64,000 bases of DNA from Spirochaetaceae bacterium (GCA_017622135.1 JAGARR010000004.1:26769-90768); one strand, 5' to 3'. Positions 7,587 to 16,855 are shown, counted from the first letter of the stretch. The notes: generated by a model from the letters alone, not told the origin. Translations and numbers: made by a program.

Positions 7587-7823
7587 ATGATAAGGGACAT
7601 AGGGGAATGGCAGGATTTCACCGCGGCCCACGGCGGACGCATGACACGCCAGCGGAAGCTGCTCTATTCCATCATATTGGACAATCCCAATCTGACCGTC
7701 AAGGAAATCTATTTCCTGGCGAACAAACAGGAGACACGGGTGAGCTATGCCACCGTCTACCGGACAGTGCGGCAGCTGGAAAAGGCCGGTCTGCTGAGGG
7801 AGCGAGGAATAGCACTTATATGA
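7587..7823 (+). CDS. Truncated Fur-family winged-helix protein
   Basis: A 78-residue protein equal to the DNA-binding half of a Fur-family regulator. It has R-M-T-R-Q-R-K-L-L, the helix LTVKEIYFLA, and the recognition-helix segment RVSYATVYRTVRQLEKAGLLRE, a standard Fur motif. Family members are normally about 130-160 residues, with a C-terminal dimerisation and metal-binding domain that is absent here. The stop (TGA 7821-7823) overlaps the ATG of the first permease, so truncation is built into the operon rather than a random late frameshift. Either a degenerate regulator kept for translational coupling or a metal-independent DNA-binding protein. Confidence 0.75.
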   Translation: MIRDIGEWQDFTAAHGGRMTRQRKLLYSIILDNPNLTVKEIYFLANKQETRVSYATVYRTVRQLEKAGLLRERGIALI

Positions 7824-8824
7824 AGGACTTCAACCCCAGACTCTCTACCCCCATCCTCCTGCTGGTGCTGCTGGCACTGTCCCTATGCTCCCTTTTCATA
7901 GGGGTTGTGGACATCACGCCCCACACCCTGCTCTCTGGCGACAGGGGGCAGCTCCATGTATTCCTAGCCTCCCGCCTCCCCCGGCTCCTGGCGCTGCTGT
8001 GCACGGGGACGGGAATGGCCGTGGCAGGACTTGTGATGCAGCAGCTGTGCATGAACAAATTCGTCTCCCCCACCACCGGGGCAACACTCTCCTCCGCCCA
8101 GCTGGGAATCCTCCTGTCGCTGCTGTTCATGCCGAACTCGAATCTGTGGACGAGGGCCCTGTTCGCCTTTGCCCTGGCGGTGCTGGGCACCTGGCTCTTT
8201 GTGGGAATCACCCTGCGGATACAATTCAAGGACGTGGTGATGGTTCCCCTAGTGGGCATCATGTTCGGAAACGTCATCGGGGGAGTCACCAGCTTCCTCG
8301 CCCACCGCTACGAGATGACGCAGGCCCTCTCGTCCTGGCTCACCGGCCACTTCTCGTCGGTCATCCGGGGCCGCTACGAGATTGTGTATCTAGCCCTCCC
8401 CCTGATAGTGGTGGCCTTCCTCTTCGCAAACCACTTCAACATCGTCGGCATGGGCAGGGACTTCTCCAGGAACCTGGGCCTTGGCTACACACGGATTCTT
8501 TTCATGGGGCTCACCATTGCAGCCATGATAACCGCCGCCATAGTGGTGGTGGTGGGCTCGGTCTCCTACATCGGACTCATTGTCCCCAACCTGGTGGCCC
8601 TCTACAAGGGGGACAAGATACGTGGCACCCTGGCCGATGTGGCCCTGGTGGGAGCCATTCTCGTGGTGCTCTGCGACATCATCGCCCGGCTGGCGATCCC
8701 TCCCTTCGAGCTGCCCATAGAACTGATTCTGGGAATCATAGGGAGTCTCATCTTCATCTGGCTGCTGCTGCACCGCCTCAGACACGGCAGGAAGTCCATT
8801 GGAGCCAAGGGAGGGAGAAGATGA
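7820..8824 (+). CDS. Iron-siderophore ABC permease, FatD/CeuB type
   Basis: A 334-residue FecCD/BtuC-family inner-membrane permease with about nine hydrophobic segments. Conserved positions include RLPRLLALLCTGTGMAVAGLVMQQL near residues 52-80 and the cytoplasmic helix GSVSYIGLIVPNLVALYKG that contacts the ATPase. The variant sequences (QQLCMNKFVSPTTGATLSSAQLG, WLTGHFSSVIRGRYE) look closer to FatD/CeuB/YclN permeases for catecholate-type siderophores than to FecD or BtuC. Start 7820 is inside the end of the Fur-like gene; the long in-frame extension back to 7607 overlaps that gene in another frame and is rejected. It pairs with the next gene. Confidence 0.9.
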   Translation: MKDFNPRLSTPILLLVLLALSLCSLFIGVVDITPHTLLSGDRGQLHVFLASRLPRLLALLCTGTGMAVAGLVMQQLCMNKFVSPTTGATLSSAQLGILLSLLFMPNSNLWTRALFAFALAVLGTWLFVGITLRIQFKDVVMVPLVGIMFGNVIGGVTSFLAHRYEMTQALSSWLTGHFSSVIRGRYEIVYLALPLIVVAFLFANHFNIVGMGRDFSRNLGLGYTRILFMGLTIAAMITAAIVVVVGSVSYIGLIVPNLVALYKGDKIRGTLADVALVGAILVVLCDIIARLAIPPFELPIELILGIIGSLIFIWLLLHRLRHGRKSIGAKGGRR

Positions 8825-9780
8825 ACAGAAGGAAAATCCTTCTTCTGGCAGCAACGGCGGTCTTAGTGGCAGCCCTGTACATGATCTGGGGGGTGAATTT
8901 CTCCACCAGCAGGTTCGCCCTCTACTCCCTGGAGATTCGCCTGCCACGGCTCCTGTCCATGGTTGTGGTTGCCTTTGCCATCGGCACTGCCTCCATCGTG
9001 TTCCAGTCCATCATAAACAACACCCTGGTGACACCCTGCCTTCTGGGCATGAACTCCTTGTATACCCTGCTGCACACCGCAGTCATATTCCTGGCCGGCT
9101 CCCGGAGCCTGCTGGCTACCAACAAGGTGGTGGCCTTCATTCTGGACGCCGCCCTGATGGGAGTCACCGCCACCATCATATACAGCCACCTGTTCAAGAG
9201 GACCGGCTACAACGTGCTCTATGTGCTGCTCATAGGCACCCTCCTGACCTCGCTGTTCTCCAGCATCCAGAACACCCTGACGAGAATCATGGATCCCACG
9301 GAGTACGACAACCTCATCGTCACCCTGGTGGCCAGCTTCAACAATGGAAGCGGCGTAGTGCTAGCGGCTGCCTCCGGCCTGCTGGCAGCCATCATCCTCC
9401 TGCTCCGGCGGGACATAGCGGTGCTCGACGTGATAGCCCTGGGGCGGGCGCAGGCCATGAACCTGGGAGTTGACTATGACCGGGTCATCAAGCGGCTCCT
9501 CCTGGGGGTCGTCCTGGCCATCACGGTGGCCACGGCCCTTGCAGGCCCCCTCTCCTTCATGGGGCTGATAGTGGCGAACCTTGCCCGCCAGCTGATGGGA
9601 ACCTACCGCCACAAATACCTGCTCACCGCCTCCTTCCTGTTCGCCGTCATCCTCCTTGCCGGCAGCCAGCTGGCCATAGAGCAGGTCTTCTCCTACACGG
9701 TTCCTGTCAGCGTCTTCATAACCTTGGCAGGAGGAGTCTACTTCCTCTACCTCATCATGAGACAGCAGAAAAGGAGCTGA
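8821..9780 (+). CDS. Iron-siderophore ABC permease, FatC/CeuC type
   Basis: A 319-residue second permease, overlapping the first by 4 nt (ATGA). It has the FecCD core RLPRLLSMVVVAFAIGTASIVFQS and the ATPase-contact helix GPLSFMGLIVANLARQLMGTYRHKYLL near residue 245. CeuC/FatC/YclO permeases share its LVTPCLLGMNSLYTLLHT stretch. The two permeases would form the heterodimeric channel. Its stop is separated by 3 nt from the ATPase start, so the four transporter genes are translated together. Confidence 0.9.
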   Translation: MNRRKILLLAATAVLVAALYMIWGVNFSTSRFALYSLEIRLPRLLSMVVVAFAIGTASIVFQSIINNTLVTPCLLGMNSLYTLLHTAVIFLAGSRSLLATNKVVAFILDAALMGVTATIIYSHLFKRTGYNVLYVLLIGTLLTSLFSSIQNTLTRIMDPTEYDNLIVTLVASFNNGSGVVLAAASGLLAAIILLLRRDIAVLDVIALGRAQAMNLGVDYDRVIKRLLLGVVLAITVATALAGPLSFMGLIVANLARQLMGTYRHKYLLTASFLFAVILLAGSQLAIEQVFSYTVPVSVFITLAGGVYFLYLIMRQQKRS

Positions 9781-9783
9781 GCG

Positions 9784-10536
9784 ATGAACATAACGAACCT
9801 TACCAAGCGGTACAACCAGCAGCTTGTGGTGGACAGCGTTGACTTCGAGATTCCCAAGGGAAGGGTTCTGTCCCTCATAGGCCCCAACGGGGCGGGAAAG
9901 TCCACCGTAATGGGAATGATTTCACGGCTTGTGGCCAAGGACAGTGGTCTCATCCAATTTGACGGAAAGGACATATCCCAGTGGAAGAGCCGGGACTTGT
10001 CCCGCCACCTCGCCATCCTGACCCAGCACAACAACATACAGATGAAGCTGACGGTGCGGGAGCTGGTTGCCTTCGGACGCTTTCCCTGGTCAGGAGGCCG
10101 ACTCACCCGGCAGGACCACAAGATCATAGACGACGCCATCGCCTACATGGAGCTCGGCCAGCTGCAGGATCAGTTCATTGACGAGCTGTCTGGAGGACAG
10201 CGGCAGCGGGCATACATAGCCATGGTCATTGCCCAGGACACCGGCTACGTGCTTCTGGACGAGCCCACCAACAACCTCGACATCTACCATGCCTCCGCAA
10301 TGATGCGGACGGTGCGGCGGCTCTGCGACGACCTGGGAAAGACCATCGTCATGGTCCTCCACGAAATAAACTATGCGGCCTTCTACTCGGACTACATCTG
10401 CGCCTTTGTGGAGGGGAAAGTCCAGGCATTCGGCACTGTCCATGAGGTGATGACCCAGGAGCGGCTGCGCAAAATATACAACGTCGACTTCGAGATGATG
10501 GAGATTCAGGGAAAACCCCTGTCCATATATTACTGA
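9784..10536 (+). CDS. Iron-siderophore ABC transporter ATP-binding protein
   Basis: A 250-residue ATPase. Walker A GPNGAGKS at residues 33-40, Q-loop around TQHN at 80-83, signature LSGGQRQR at 135-142, Walker B YVLLDEPTNNLD from 155, and the switch histidine in VLHEINYAAFYSD. FepC/CeuD/YclP type; it powers the permease pair just upstream. The stop codon region overlaps the beginning of the next frame, and its ribosome-binding site lies in the end of the second permease gene. Confidence 0.93.
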   Translation: MNITNLTKRYNQQLVVDSVDFEIPKGRVLSLIGPNGAGKSTVMGMISRLVAKDSGLIQFDGKDISQWKSRDLSRHLAILTQHNNIQMKLTVRELVAFGRFPWSGGRLTRQDHKIIDDAIAYMELGQLQDQFIDELSGGQRQRAYIAMVIAQDTGYVLLDEPTNNLDIYHASAMMRTVRRLCDDLGKTIVMVLHEINYAAFYSDYICAFVEGKVQAFGTVHEVMTQERLRKIYNVDFEMMEIQGKPLSIYY

Positions 10537-10553
10537 TGTACAAGGAGAACACT

Positions 10554-11573
10554 ATGAAACGAAAATCACAGGACATCTTGTCCCTGGCACGGAGGGGAAT
10601 CCTCCTGCTGGCCCTGCCCATGGTCATTGCCGCCACTGGCTGCCAGAAGAAGCAGGCGGCGGATTCACAGCATGGAACCGTCACTATCACCAGCCTGAAC
10701 GGATCGAGGGAGGCCGTTCCCCTGGAGGTTCCCCTGAACCCCCAGCGTGTGGCCGTGCTGGACATGGCGGCCCTGGACATACTGGACAACCTCGGCCTGG
10801 GAGACCGGGTGGTGGGATGTGCCGCCACCTCGCTGGAGTATCTGGAGAAGTATCCCCAACGGCAGAGAATGGCCAACCTGGGAACAATCAAGACCGCCGA
10901 CATGGAGGCCGTCATGGAGTGCCAGCCCCAACTCATCTTCATCGGCGGGAGACTTGCCTCCTCCTACGACGCCCTGAGCCGGATCGCCCCGGTGGTCTAC
11001 CTGCAGACAGACCCGCAGCTGGGGGTGTTCGACTCCATCAGGGCAAATGCAGCCACCATCGCCACCATATTCGGCCTTCAGGACACCGCTTCCCAAATCA
11101 TGGACGGCTACCATTCGCGGATTGCCGCCCTGCAGCAGGAAAGCCAGGGGAAGACAGCCCTCATTGCCCTGTGCACCAACGGTGGCCTCAACATCCTGGG
11201 AGACCAGGGCAGGTGCTCCATCATCGGCAGGGAGATAGGCTTCTCCAACCTTGGCAACGGCTATGCCGCCCAGCGGGAGGCCAGAAAGGACAAGGCCAAC
11301 AGCTCCCACGGCAATGAAATCTCCTTCGAGTACATACTGGTTCATGACCCCGACTACCTCTTCGTCCTCGACAGGGATGCGGCCATAGGAACCAACGGTG
11401 CAAAGCTGGCAAGGGACATTCTGGAGAACGAGCTTGTAATGGACACCTCCGTCTACCGCAACGGAAACATCGTCTACCTGAACTATCCGGGAATCTGGTA
11501 CACGGCGGAGGGTGGCATCACAGCCCTTGACTACATGCTCAAGGACATAGAGTCAGCCATCCTCCCTGAATGA
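10554..11573 (+). CDS. Iron-siderophore substrate-binding lipoprotein
   Basis: A 339-residue periplasmic binding protein with a lipoprotein signal (LALPMVIAATGC, modified Cys about residue 30). The two lobes are FepB/CeuE/YclQ-like: RVAVLDMAALDILDNLGLGDRVVG early, then PQLIFIGGRLASSYDALSRIAPVVYL, and a C-lobe with VHDPDYLFVLDRDAAIG. It captures the ferric siderophore for the upstream permeases. The ATG at 10554 is chosen because AAGGAG lies 6 nt before it; the upstream ATG at 10536 has no site and would bury the signal sequence. Confidence 0.9.
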   Translation: MKRKSQDILSLARRGILLLALPMVIAATGCQKKQAADSQHGTVTITSLNGSREAVPLEVPLNPQRVAVLDMAALDILDNLGLGDRVVGCAATSLEYLEKYPQRQRMANLGTIKTADMEAVMECQPQLIFIGGRLASSYDALSRIAPVVYLQTDPQLGVFDSIRANAATIATIFGLQDTASQIMDGYHSRIAALQQESQGKTALIALCTNGGLNILGDQGRCSIIGREIGFSNLGNGYAAQREARKDKANSSHGNEISFEYILVHDPDYLFVLDRDAAIGTNGAKLARDILENELVMDTSVYRNGNIVYLNYPGIWYTAEGGITALDYMLKDIESAILPE

Positions 11574-11577
11574 CGGG

Positions 11578-12123
11578 ATGCTACAGATGGAAATGATTGA
11601 ATTCATAGACAGGGGCGGCCCCATCAACTGGGTGCTCTTCGGACTGCTGTGCTTCTGCTTCTGCCAGTGCCTGGAGAGGGGCATCTACTTCATCTCCACC
11701 CGCCGGGGAAGCAGAAGGGACGTTCTCCTCCGGCTGGCCCAGCGGGACATCGAGCTGGAGGGCCTTGATTCGCTTCGTCGGCAGCGGGAGCTGGAAAAGA
11801 CCGGCGGGCTGCTCTACCACGAGATGAACCGGGGGATGTGGTTCCTGAACTTCACCGGCTCCATAGCCCCCTCCCTAGGACTGCTGGGAACCGTCATCGG
11901 GCTCATCAGCGCCTTCGGGAAGATGGCCGAGGCAGGAGGAAACGTGAACATACAGGATCTTTCCGCAGGAATCTGGGAGGCAATGCTCACCACCGCCTTC
12001 GGCATGACCATATCCATCCCCGCCCTGCTGTGCTACCGGGCCTACCGCCGCATCATCGAGAAGCGGATGATGGCCCTGAGCATGTACGACAGCCCCGTCG
12101 GGCAGGAGGCACATGATGCTTGA
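11578..12123 (+). CDS. exbB: ExbB/TolQ-type proton-channel subunit
   Basis: A 181-residue protein of the MotA/TolQ/ExbB family. One N-terminal membrane helix (INWVLFGLLCFCFCQCLE), then the hallmark paired helices with NFTGSIAPSLGLLGTVIGLISAF and MLTTAFGMTISIPALLCYRAYRR. It forms the pentameric proton channel that energises TonB. It is shorter than typical ExbB (about 220-240) but all core helices are present. ExbD overlaps its 3' end by 11 nt and TonB follows, so the Ton motor is one unit. Confidence 0.9.
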   Translation: MLQMEMIEFIDRGGPINWVLFGLLCFCFCQCLERGIYFISTRRGSRRDVLLRLAQRDIELEGLDSLRRQRELEKTGGLLYHEMNRGMWFLNFTGSIAPSLGLLGTVIGLISAFGKMAEAGGNVNIQDLSAGIWEAMLTTAFGMTISIPALLCYRAYRRIIEKRMMALSMYDSPVGQEAHDA

Positions 12124-12517
12124 CCTGGGCAGATGGGACAGACAATCCGAGGAGATGGAGGTGAACATCACCTCCATGATAGATGTAATCTTCATCCTGC
12201 TGATCTTCTTCATGGTGTCAACCCAGTTCAAGCGGAACAGCCTGCCCCTGGACCTGCCACGCAGCGAGAATAGCAGCCAGCAGGAGACAGTCCTGGTGCT
12301 CTCCGTCACTGGAACCAGCCTTGAGCTGGACGGAAGCGTGTTGGCTCTGGAGGAGCTGGAGCCACGGCTGGCCGCCAGCTATGCCGAGAATCCAGAGCTT
12401 ACCCTGTCGCTGGAATGCCACAAGAGCGTTGCGTTCCAGCGGGTGGTGGATGTCCTCACCAGGATACAGGCCGCAGGAATCAGCAGGATAGGAATCATCC
12501 ATGAAGCGGTGGATTAG
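12113..12517 (+). CDS. exbD: ExbD/TolR-type biopolymer transport protein
   Basis: A 134-residue protein with a single membrane helix at about residues 18-40. It carries the essential aspartate: NITSMIDVIFILLIFFMVSTQF, where D24 follows SMI. The periplasmic domain (VLSVTGTSLELDG, LSLECHKSVAFQRVVDVLTRIQAAG) is standard. It couples proton flow through ExbB to TonB motion. A second ATG 3 nt downstream is equally possible. Its 3' end overlaps tonB by 17 nt. Confidence 0.92.
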   Translation: MMLDLGRWDRQSEEMEVNITSMIDVIFILLIFFMVSTQFKRNSLPLDLPRSENSSQQETVLVLSVTGTSLELDGSVLALEELEPRLAASYAENPELTLSLECHKSVAFQRVVDVLTRIQAAGISRIGIIHEAVD

Positions 12518-13190
12518 CTCAGCCTGCTGTACCCTCTGCCTGGTGGTGGCGGCCCTCCTGCTGCCGGTCTGGAGCCATCCCCAGCAGCCCTTGGGGGAGG
12601 GAGCCCCAACAGACAAAAGCACCGCCTCCACTGTAGCCCTCATCCAGCGGGTGGCCGCCCCGCCGCCGCCAGTGGTGCAGGCGCCACCCTCCCCCCCACC
12701 GCTGCCGCCACACCTTCCCACTGTTCCCAGCAGGGAGGAGGTTCCCCCGGAGCCTGTGGCGGACACGGCAGAGACGGCAGAGGAGCCGCTTCAGAAGGAA
12801 CCACTTTCAGAGGATACCTCGGCCTCTGCACCGGCAGCTACAGGCAGCGCCACCACCGGCACTCACCAGGATGCAGCCCTGGACGGGAGCAGCGCCACTG
12901 ACCCGGCGGCCCTCCAGTACCGGCAGTATGTCCTGGCCCGCATCGCCTCCAAGAAAGCCTACCCCAGGAATGCCCGCACCAGGGGGCAGGAGGGACGTGT
13001 CCGGCTGCAGGTTGTCATAGACCCCGACGGCAGGGTGGTGGACTGCCAGATGGTGTCCCCCAGTCCCCACTCGCTGCTGAACGAGGCGAGCCTCCTGGCG
13101 GTGGAGCGGGCAGCCCCCTTCAAGAAAATGCCTGCCGGCATGGACAGGCTCACCCTCACCTTTGCCATTGACTACAGCCTCACGGACTGA
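12501..13190 (+). CDS. tonB: TonB energy-transducing protein
   Basis: A 229-residue TonB. An N-terminal hydrophobic anchor (residues about 7-24), a proline-rich spacer (APPPPVVQAPPSPPPLPP, then several EPV/EEP segments), and a C-terminal TonB fold from about residue 140 with YPRNARTRGQEGRVRLQVVI and the later ASLLAVERAAPFKKMP. It spans the periplasm to pull on the TonB box of the receptor. TonB systems are uncommon among treponemes as far as I recall, which fits acquisition of the island by transfer. Confidence 0.9.
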   Translation: MKRWISSACCTLCLVVAALLLPVWSHPQQPLGEGAPTDKSTASTVALIQRVAAPPPPVVQAPPSPPPLPPHLPTVPSREEVPPEPVADTAETAEEPLQKEPLSEDTSASAPAATGSATTGTHQDAALDGSSATDPAALQYRQYVLARIASKKAYPRNARTRGQEGRVRLQVVIDPDGRVVDCQMVSPSPHSLLNEASLLAVERAAPFKKMPAGMDRLTLTFAIDYSLTD

Positions 13191-13224
13191 CCTACCCAGG
13201 TGATACAAATGAGGAAGCTGTTCC

Positions 13225-13253
13225 TTGCATGAAGATACATTTACCTATATACT
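13225..13253 (+). promoter_or_regulatory. Promoter of the M23 peptidase gene (leaderless type)
   Basis: TTGCAT (13225-13230), 17 bp, TATACT (13248-13253). The ATG is only 6 nt beyond the -10, so transcription should start at or next to the A of the start codon, leaving no room for a ribosome-binding site. Confidence 0.7.
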
Positions 13254-13259
13254 AGTGCC

Positions 13260-13333
13260 ATGAAGAAAACAATTTTGTCATTCCTGCTTTGCATGCTGTG
13301 CTTTGCGGCCTTTGCCACGGAGCCAGCCACTGC
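13260..13333 (+). repeat. Right copy of the 74-bp island-flanking direct repeat
   Basis: Identical to 5148-5221. Identity starts sharply at the ATG region and stops one base after codon 24; upstream promoter sequence is similar but diverged. Confidence 0.9.
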
Positions 13334-14228
13334 TGTATTTACTGGCGAGGACTATTCCATCTACGTGACGTACTCAGAAAGCATCCAGCCAGGAGACCCC
13401 CTCTGTGTCCGCATGGACTTCACCCCCTCCCGAAAGACCATGAAGGAGCCCGGTGGTTTCACCCAGGCGGTGCTGCTCTTTGGAGAGAAGCGCAAGGCAG
13501 ACTTCTTTGTGCTGAGTGGTCGACAAGATTCCAACGGTGCCATTTCCCTCTGCGGAATGGTTCCCATCTCCACTTATCAGGAGACAGGGATCTACGATGC
13601 CACCATCATGTACAGTGCCTACGGACGGGAATTCATGAAGTTCACCCTGCCCGTTTCCGTGGAGCCGAAGGATTTTATCAGCGAGACTCTGGAGTTGGAC
13701 AATCGGAACACCTCCATCAAGACCGACACAAGCACCACCCGCATGAACCAGATAGACAGACTCAACGAGATCCTATACACGGTAAATACCGACGCAGTCC
13801 ATCAGAAGAAGCCCTTCACTGCTCCCACCACCGCCACCCGCCGCACCTCCTTCTTTGGAGACCGCCGTGTGTACGCCTATACTGGCGGTGGCAGTTCCAC
13901 CAGCCTCCACTACGGCATTGACTACGGCATTCCCACCGGCTCCCCGGTGGCAGCCTGCGGGGCAGGACGGGTGGTGATGGCGGAGGACAGGATTTCCACC
14001 GGATGGAGCGTGGTGATCGAGCACATGCCTGGGCTCTACAGCCTCTACTATCACCTTGACTCGCTGGATGTGAAGGTGGGCCAAATGGTGAAGGCTGGAG
14101 ATGGAATCGGAGTGTCGGGAGCCACTGGCCTGGCCACTGGTCCCCACCTCCACTGGGAGGTACGGCTCAATGGTGAGGCCGTGAACCCCGACTTCTTTAC
14201 AGAGGAAAGCTTCTTATATTTCCAGTAA
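13260..14228 (+). CDS. M23 (LytM-type) metallopeptidase, exported
   Basis: A 322-residue periplasmic protein. Signal peptide MKKTILSFLLCMLCFAAFA, a beta-rich middle domain (residues 25-150), then a C-terminal M23 domain. Zinc and catalytic residues are visible: H and D in LHYGIDYG, and HLHWE near residue 300, with the YYHLDS strand between. Such enzymes cut or remodel peptidoglycan cross-bridges. The first 74 bases are duplicated at 5148-5221. The gene converges on ligA, and their coding ends overlap by 15 nt (14214-14228). Confidence 0.88.
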   Translation: MKKTILSFLLCMLCFAAFATEPATAVFTGEDYSIYVTYSESIQPGDPLCVRMDFTPSRKTMKEPGGFTQAVLLFGEKRKADFFVLSGRQDSNGAISLCGMVPISTYQETGIYDATIMYSAYGREFMKFTLPVSVEPKDFISETLELDNRNTSIKTDTSTTRMNQIDRLNEILYTVNTDAVHQKKPFTAPTTATRRTSFFGDRRVYAYTGGGSSTSLHYGIDYGIPTGSPVAACGAGRVVMAEDRISTGWSVVIEHMPGLYSLYYHLDSLDVKVGQMVKAGDGIGVSGATGLATGPHLHWEVRLNGEAVNPDFFTEESFLYFQ

Positions 14229-16151
14229 TTTGTTGAAGGCCGCCTCGTCAATGACGGGAATTCCCAGCTGGGCGGCCTTCTTGTTCTTTGATGAGCCGGA
14301 GCTGGTGTCGTTGGTCACCAGGTAGGACAGGCCCTTCACCACCGATGACTTGGTGGTGCCTCCCCGCTCCTTCACCAGTTGCTCCGCCTGGCTTCTCTTG
14401 ATGGAAAGCTCCCCAGTAAAGCAGAAGGACAATCCTGCTAGAGAACCTCCAGATGCGGCCTCCTTCACGGTAATGAGGCCCCGGTCCACCAGGGCCAGCA
14501 TCTGCTCCCTGTTGTCCGCCAAGCCCTGCACAAGATTCTCCGCCGTAATCTCCCCAAACCCATTGACTGCGCTGATGTCCTCGACTGTGGCGGCCAGCAG
14601 CTTCTCCAAGGTGGAAAAACCTGCGTCGGTGAGGCGTTCCATCAGGGTCTCACCAATTCCCTCTATATCAAGACCCGCCACAAAGGCCGCCAAGCTAATG
14701 GTGCTGTGGCTGGCCAGTGACTTGATGACCTTCTTGGCTCCCAAAGACTCCTTTTCCTTGGAGATGCTCTCCTGATTCAGGAAGAAGGGAGTCAGGTCGG
14801 CCTCCGTCAGCTGGTAGAGGGACAGGATGGAATCCACCTTGTGGGCTTGGAATAGGGAGTTCAGCAGGGTGGTACCAAAGTCCCTGATATCCAGCACGGA
14901 AATCCATTTTTCAAGCTGGTGGAGCAGCTTTTTGGGGCATTCCCTGTTGGGACAATATAGGCGGGTTCCCTCGTCCACCAGGGGGGCATGGCAGGTGCCA
15001 CAACGGGTGGGGAATGCGATGTCGTGCACATCCTCCTCCACAGCCCTTCCCTCCGAAGCCGGTACCACCGCCTCAATCTTTGGGATGATCTCCCCCCGCT
15101 TGGTCACCACCACATGACTGCCAATCCGGACACCCAGACTGCGGATGGTGTTGGGATTCACCAGGCTGGCACGCTTTACCGTGGTGCCCGCCAGCTCCAC
15201 CGGATCAAAGAGACCCACCGGCGTGTAGGTGGCCCCCGACTCGCTCCACTCCACCTGCCGCAGGATGGACACCGCCTCCTCCAAGCTGAACTTGAAGGCA
15301 ATCTGCCGTTCGGGACGGGCACGGGTGGCATCCTCCAGATTGATGAACCGCTCCTTCACCACCAAGCCGTCAATGTCGTAGGGCAGCTGAGGCCGTTGTT
15401 CCATCACCTGACCACGATAGTCTATGACTTCCTGTACCGACCTACAGATTACCAGAGGAACGGTAAAAAAGCCGCAGGCCTTGAGCCAGGACAGCTTTTC
15501 CTCCTCGTCCACAAAGCTATGGTTTTGGAAGAGGCCGTCGTAGCAGATGACCTGCAGGTGTTGGCTGCCCTCCCCGTCCTTCCGTTTCATGAGGCCATTG
15601 GCGGCATTGCGGCAATTGGCCTTGTCGGAATAGAATTCCTGGTGGACCTGCCGCGTCATGATGACCTCACCCCGGATGCCACCGGTAAGGGGCTGGAGCC
15701 GCCCATCCAGCTCCAGCCGGGGAAGCACTCCCTGCATCCTGCGGGCATTGGCAGTGATGTCGTCCCCCACAGTACCATTGCCCCGGGTGACGGCCCGCAC
15801 AAAGACGCCTCCGTCATACTGCAGCTCCAGGCTGGCACCATCCAGCTTGTACTCCACCAGATACTCGTCGTAGGGATGCTTTTCCGTCCAGGCGGTGAAT
15901 TCCTCCGGGTTGGCGGCCTTGTCCTGACTGCCCATGGGAATGCGGTGGCGGGCCTTGGCAAAGCTGCCGGAATCGGCTCCCACCCGGTGGAGGATGGGAT
16001 TGGCGGGATCCAGCATTTTCAGCTCGTCCCACAACTGGTCGAATGCAGCGTCGGTCACCAGGGGGTCGCCGTTGTAGTAGGCGTCCTGGTATCGCTCCAC
16101 CAGCTGCTCCAGCTCTTGGATTCGAGCTGTCTCAAACAGGTCTTTCGCCAT
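14214..16151 (-). CDS. ligA: NAD-dependent DNA ligase
   Basis: A 645-residue LigA that seals nicks using NAD+. The adenylated lysine is K102 in [11 protein letters not shown]. Further visible parts are the NTase core ([21 protein letters not shown]), OB fold ([21 protein letters not shown]), zinc finger (CGTCHAPLV...CPNRECPKK), HhH region ([26 protein letters not shown]) and a C-terminal BRCT domain ([21 protein letters not shown]). The ATG at 16151 follows AGGAGG by 6 nt; the ATG six bases earlier is too close to it. It overlaps trmB by about 20 nt and heads the distal end of a four-gene leftward operon. Confidence 0.96.
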   Translation of the reverse strand: MAKDLFETARIQELEQLVERYQDAYYNGDPLVTDAAFDQLWDELKMLDPANPILHRVGADSGSFAKARHRIPMGSQDKAANPEEFTAWTEKHPYDEYLVEYKLDGASLELQYDGGVFVRAVTRGNGTVGDDITANARRMQGVLPRLELDGRLQPLTGGIRGEVIMTRQVHQEFYSDKANCRNAANGLMKRKDGEGSQHLQVICYDGLFQNHSFVDEEEKLSWLKACGFFTVPLVICRSVQEVIDYRGQVMEQRPQLPYDIDGLVVKERFINLEDATRARPERQIAFKFSLEEAVSILRQVEWSESGATYTPVGLFDPVELAGTTVKRASLVNPNTIRSLGVRIGSHVVVTKRGEIIPKIEAVVPASEGRAVEEDVHDIAFPTRCGTCHAPLVDEGTRLYCPNRECPKKLLHQLEKWISVLDIRDFGTTLLNSLFQAHKVDSILSLYQLTEADLTPFFLNQESISKEKESLGAKKVIKSLASHSTISLAAFVAGLDIEGIGETLMERLTDAGFSTLEKLLAATVEDISAVNGFGEITAENLVQGLADNREQMLALVDRGLITVKEAASGGSLAGLSFCFTGELSIKRSQAEQLVKERGGTTKSSVVKGLSYLVTNDTSSGSSKNKKAAQLGIPVIDEAAFNKLLEI

Positions 16152-16851
16152 GCTCATCCTCCTGACGGACAAAGAACAATTCCCGGATCACGTGGGTTTT
16201 GTCCAGTCCCTTCTCCTCGAACCGGGTTTCCGGCCGCCACTCCTGATGGGGTGCGAATCCCTGGTACTTGTTCTTGAGGCCGGGAGTCTGCTCCAGCTGT
16301 TCCAGGGCGAATTCAGCGTAGGGCTCCCAGTCGGTAGCCATGTACAGATAGCCCCCCGGCACCAGCTTTTTGGCCAGCAGGTCGGTGCGGGGCCGCTGAA
16401 CCAACCGCCGCTTGTGGTGCTTCTTTTTCTGCCAAGGATCGGGAAAGAAGATGTGGAAGGCCGCAACGGAACCATCGGGGACCATGGTCTCCAAAACCTC
16501 CAGAGCGTCGTGCTGGATGATGAAGATGTTCTCCAGATTGCGGCGGCGGATCTCGCCCAAAAGCTTTCCCACCCCCGGACGGTGCACCTCCAGCCCCAGG
16601 TAGTTTGTCTGCGGATTGGCCTCCGCAATGAGGGCCGTAGCCTTTCCCATGCCAAATCCAATCTCCACCACAACGTCGTTGGTATTACCGAAAACCTGAC
16701 AGTAGTCCAGCAGGGCCTCACCGTAGGGAATGCACCAGCGGCCGGAAAGCTCCTGGTAGTCCTTCTGCTGGGTGGCAGTCATGCGGCCGGCCCGCAGCAC
16801 AAAGGTCTTGATGGTGCGGTGAAAATTTGGCTGGGTGGTATCTGTGTCCAT
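16132..16851 (-). CDS. trmB: tRNA (guanine-N7-)-methyltransferase
   Basis: A 239-residue SAM methyltransferase making m7G46 in tRNA variable loops. Motif I is [20 protein letters not shown], followed by [15 protein letters not shown] and the TrmB signature [21 protein letters not shown], with TDWEPYAEF near the end. The start at 16851 has AGGAG upstream; the longer frame to 17037 covers the lipoprotein gene and is rejected. It lies 4 nt after that gene and overlaps ligA. Confidence 0.95.
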   Translation of the reverse strand: MDTDTTQPNFHRTIKTFVLRAGRMTATQQKDYQELSGRWCIPYGEALLDYCQVFGNTNDVVVEIGFGMGKATALIAEANPQTNYLGLEVHRPGVGKLLGEIRRRNLENIFIIQHDALEVLETMVPDGSVAAFHIFFPDPWQKKKHHKRRLVQRPRTDLLAKKLVPGGYLYMATDWEPYAEFALEQLEQTPGLKNKYQGFAPHQEWRPETRFEEKGLDKTHVIRELFFVRQEDEHGERPV

Positions 16852-16855
16852 GGGT

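Larger units (their letters stand above)
5222..13259. mobile_element. Iron-siderophore uptake island flanked by a 74-bp direct repeat (candidate inserted element)
   Basis: The eight kilobases between the two copies of the M23 5' end contain only iron-uptake genes: one leftward receptor and eight tightly packed, mostly overlapping rightward genes. Base composition looks more GC-rich than the sequence to either side. The perfectly repeated segment with diverged flanking promoters is what site-specific or single-crossover insertion into the 5' end of a gene would leave, the element supplying a replacement 5' end. No integrase or transposase is visible inside, so the mechanism is inferred. Confidence 0.45.

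Noticed and set aside
7607..8824. Single 405-aa permease starting at 7607
   Set aside because: The first 71 codons lie over the Fur-like gene in another frame; the hydrophobic permease proper starts at the ATG at 7820.
7885..9780. 631-aa plus-strand frame across both permeases
   Set aside because: Only the part from 8821 is protein-like; the rest is a His/Pro/Gly-rich shadow of the first permease.
14988..16277. 429-aa ORF opposite ligA
   Set aside because: Shadow of a fully motif-supported ligase gene.
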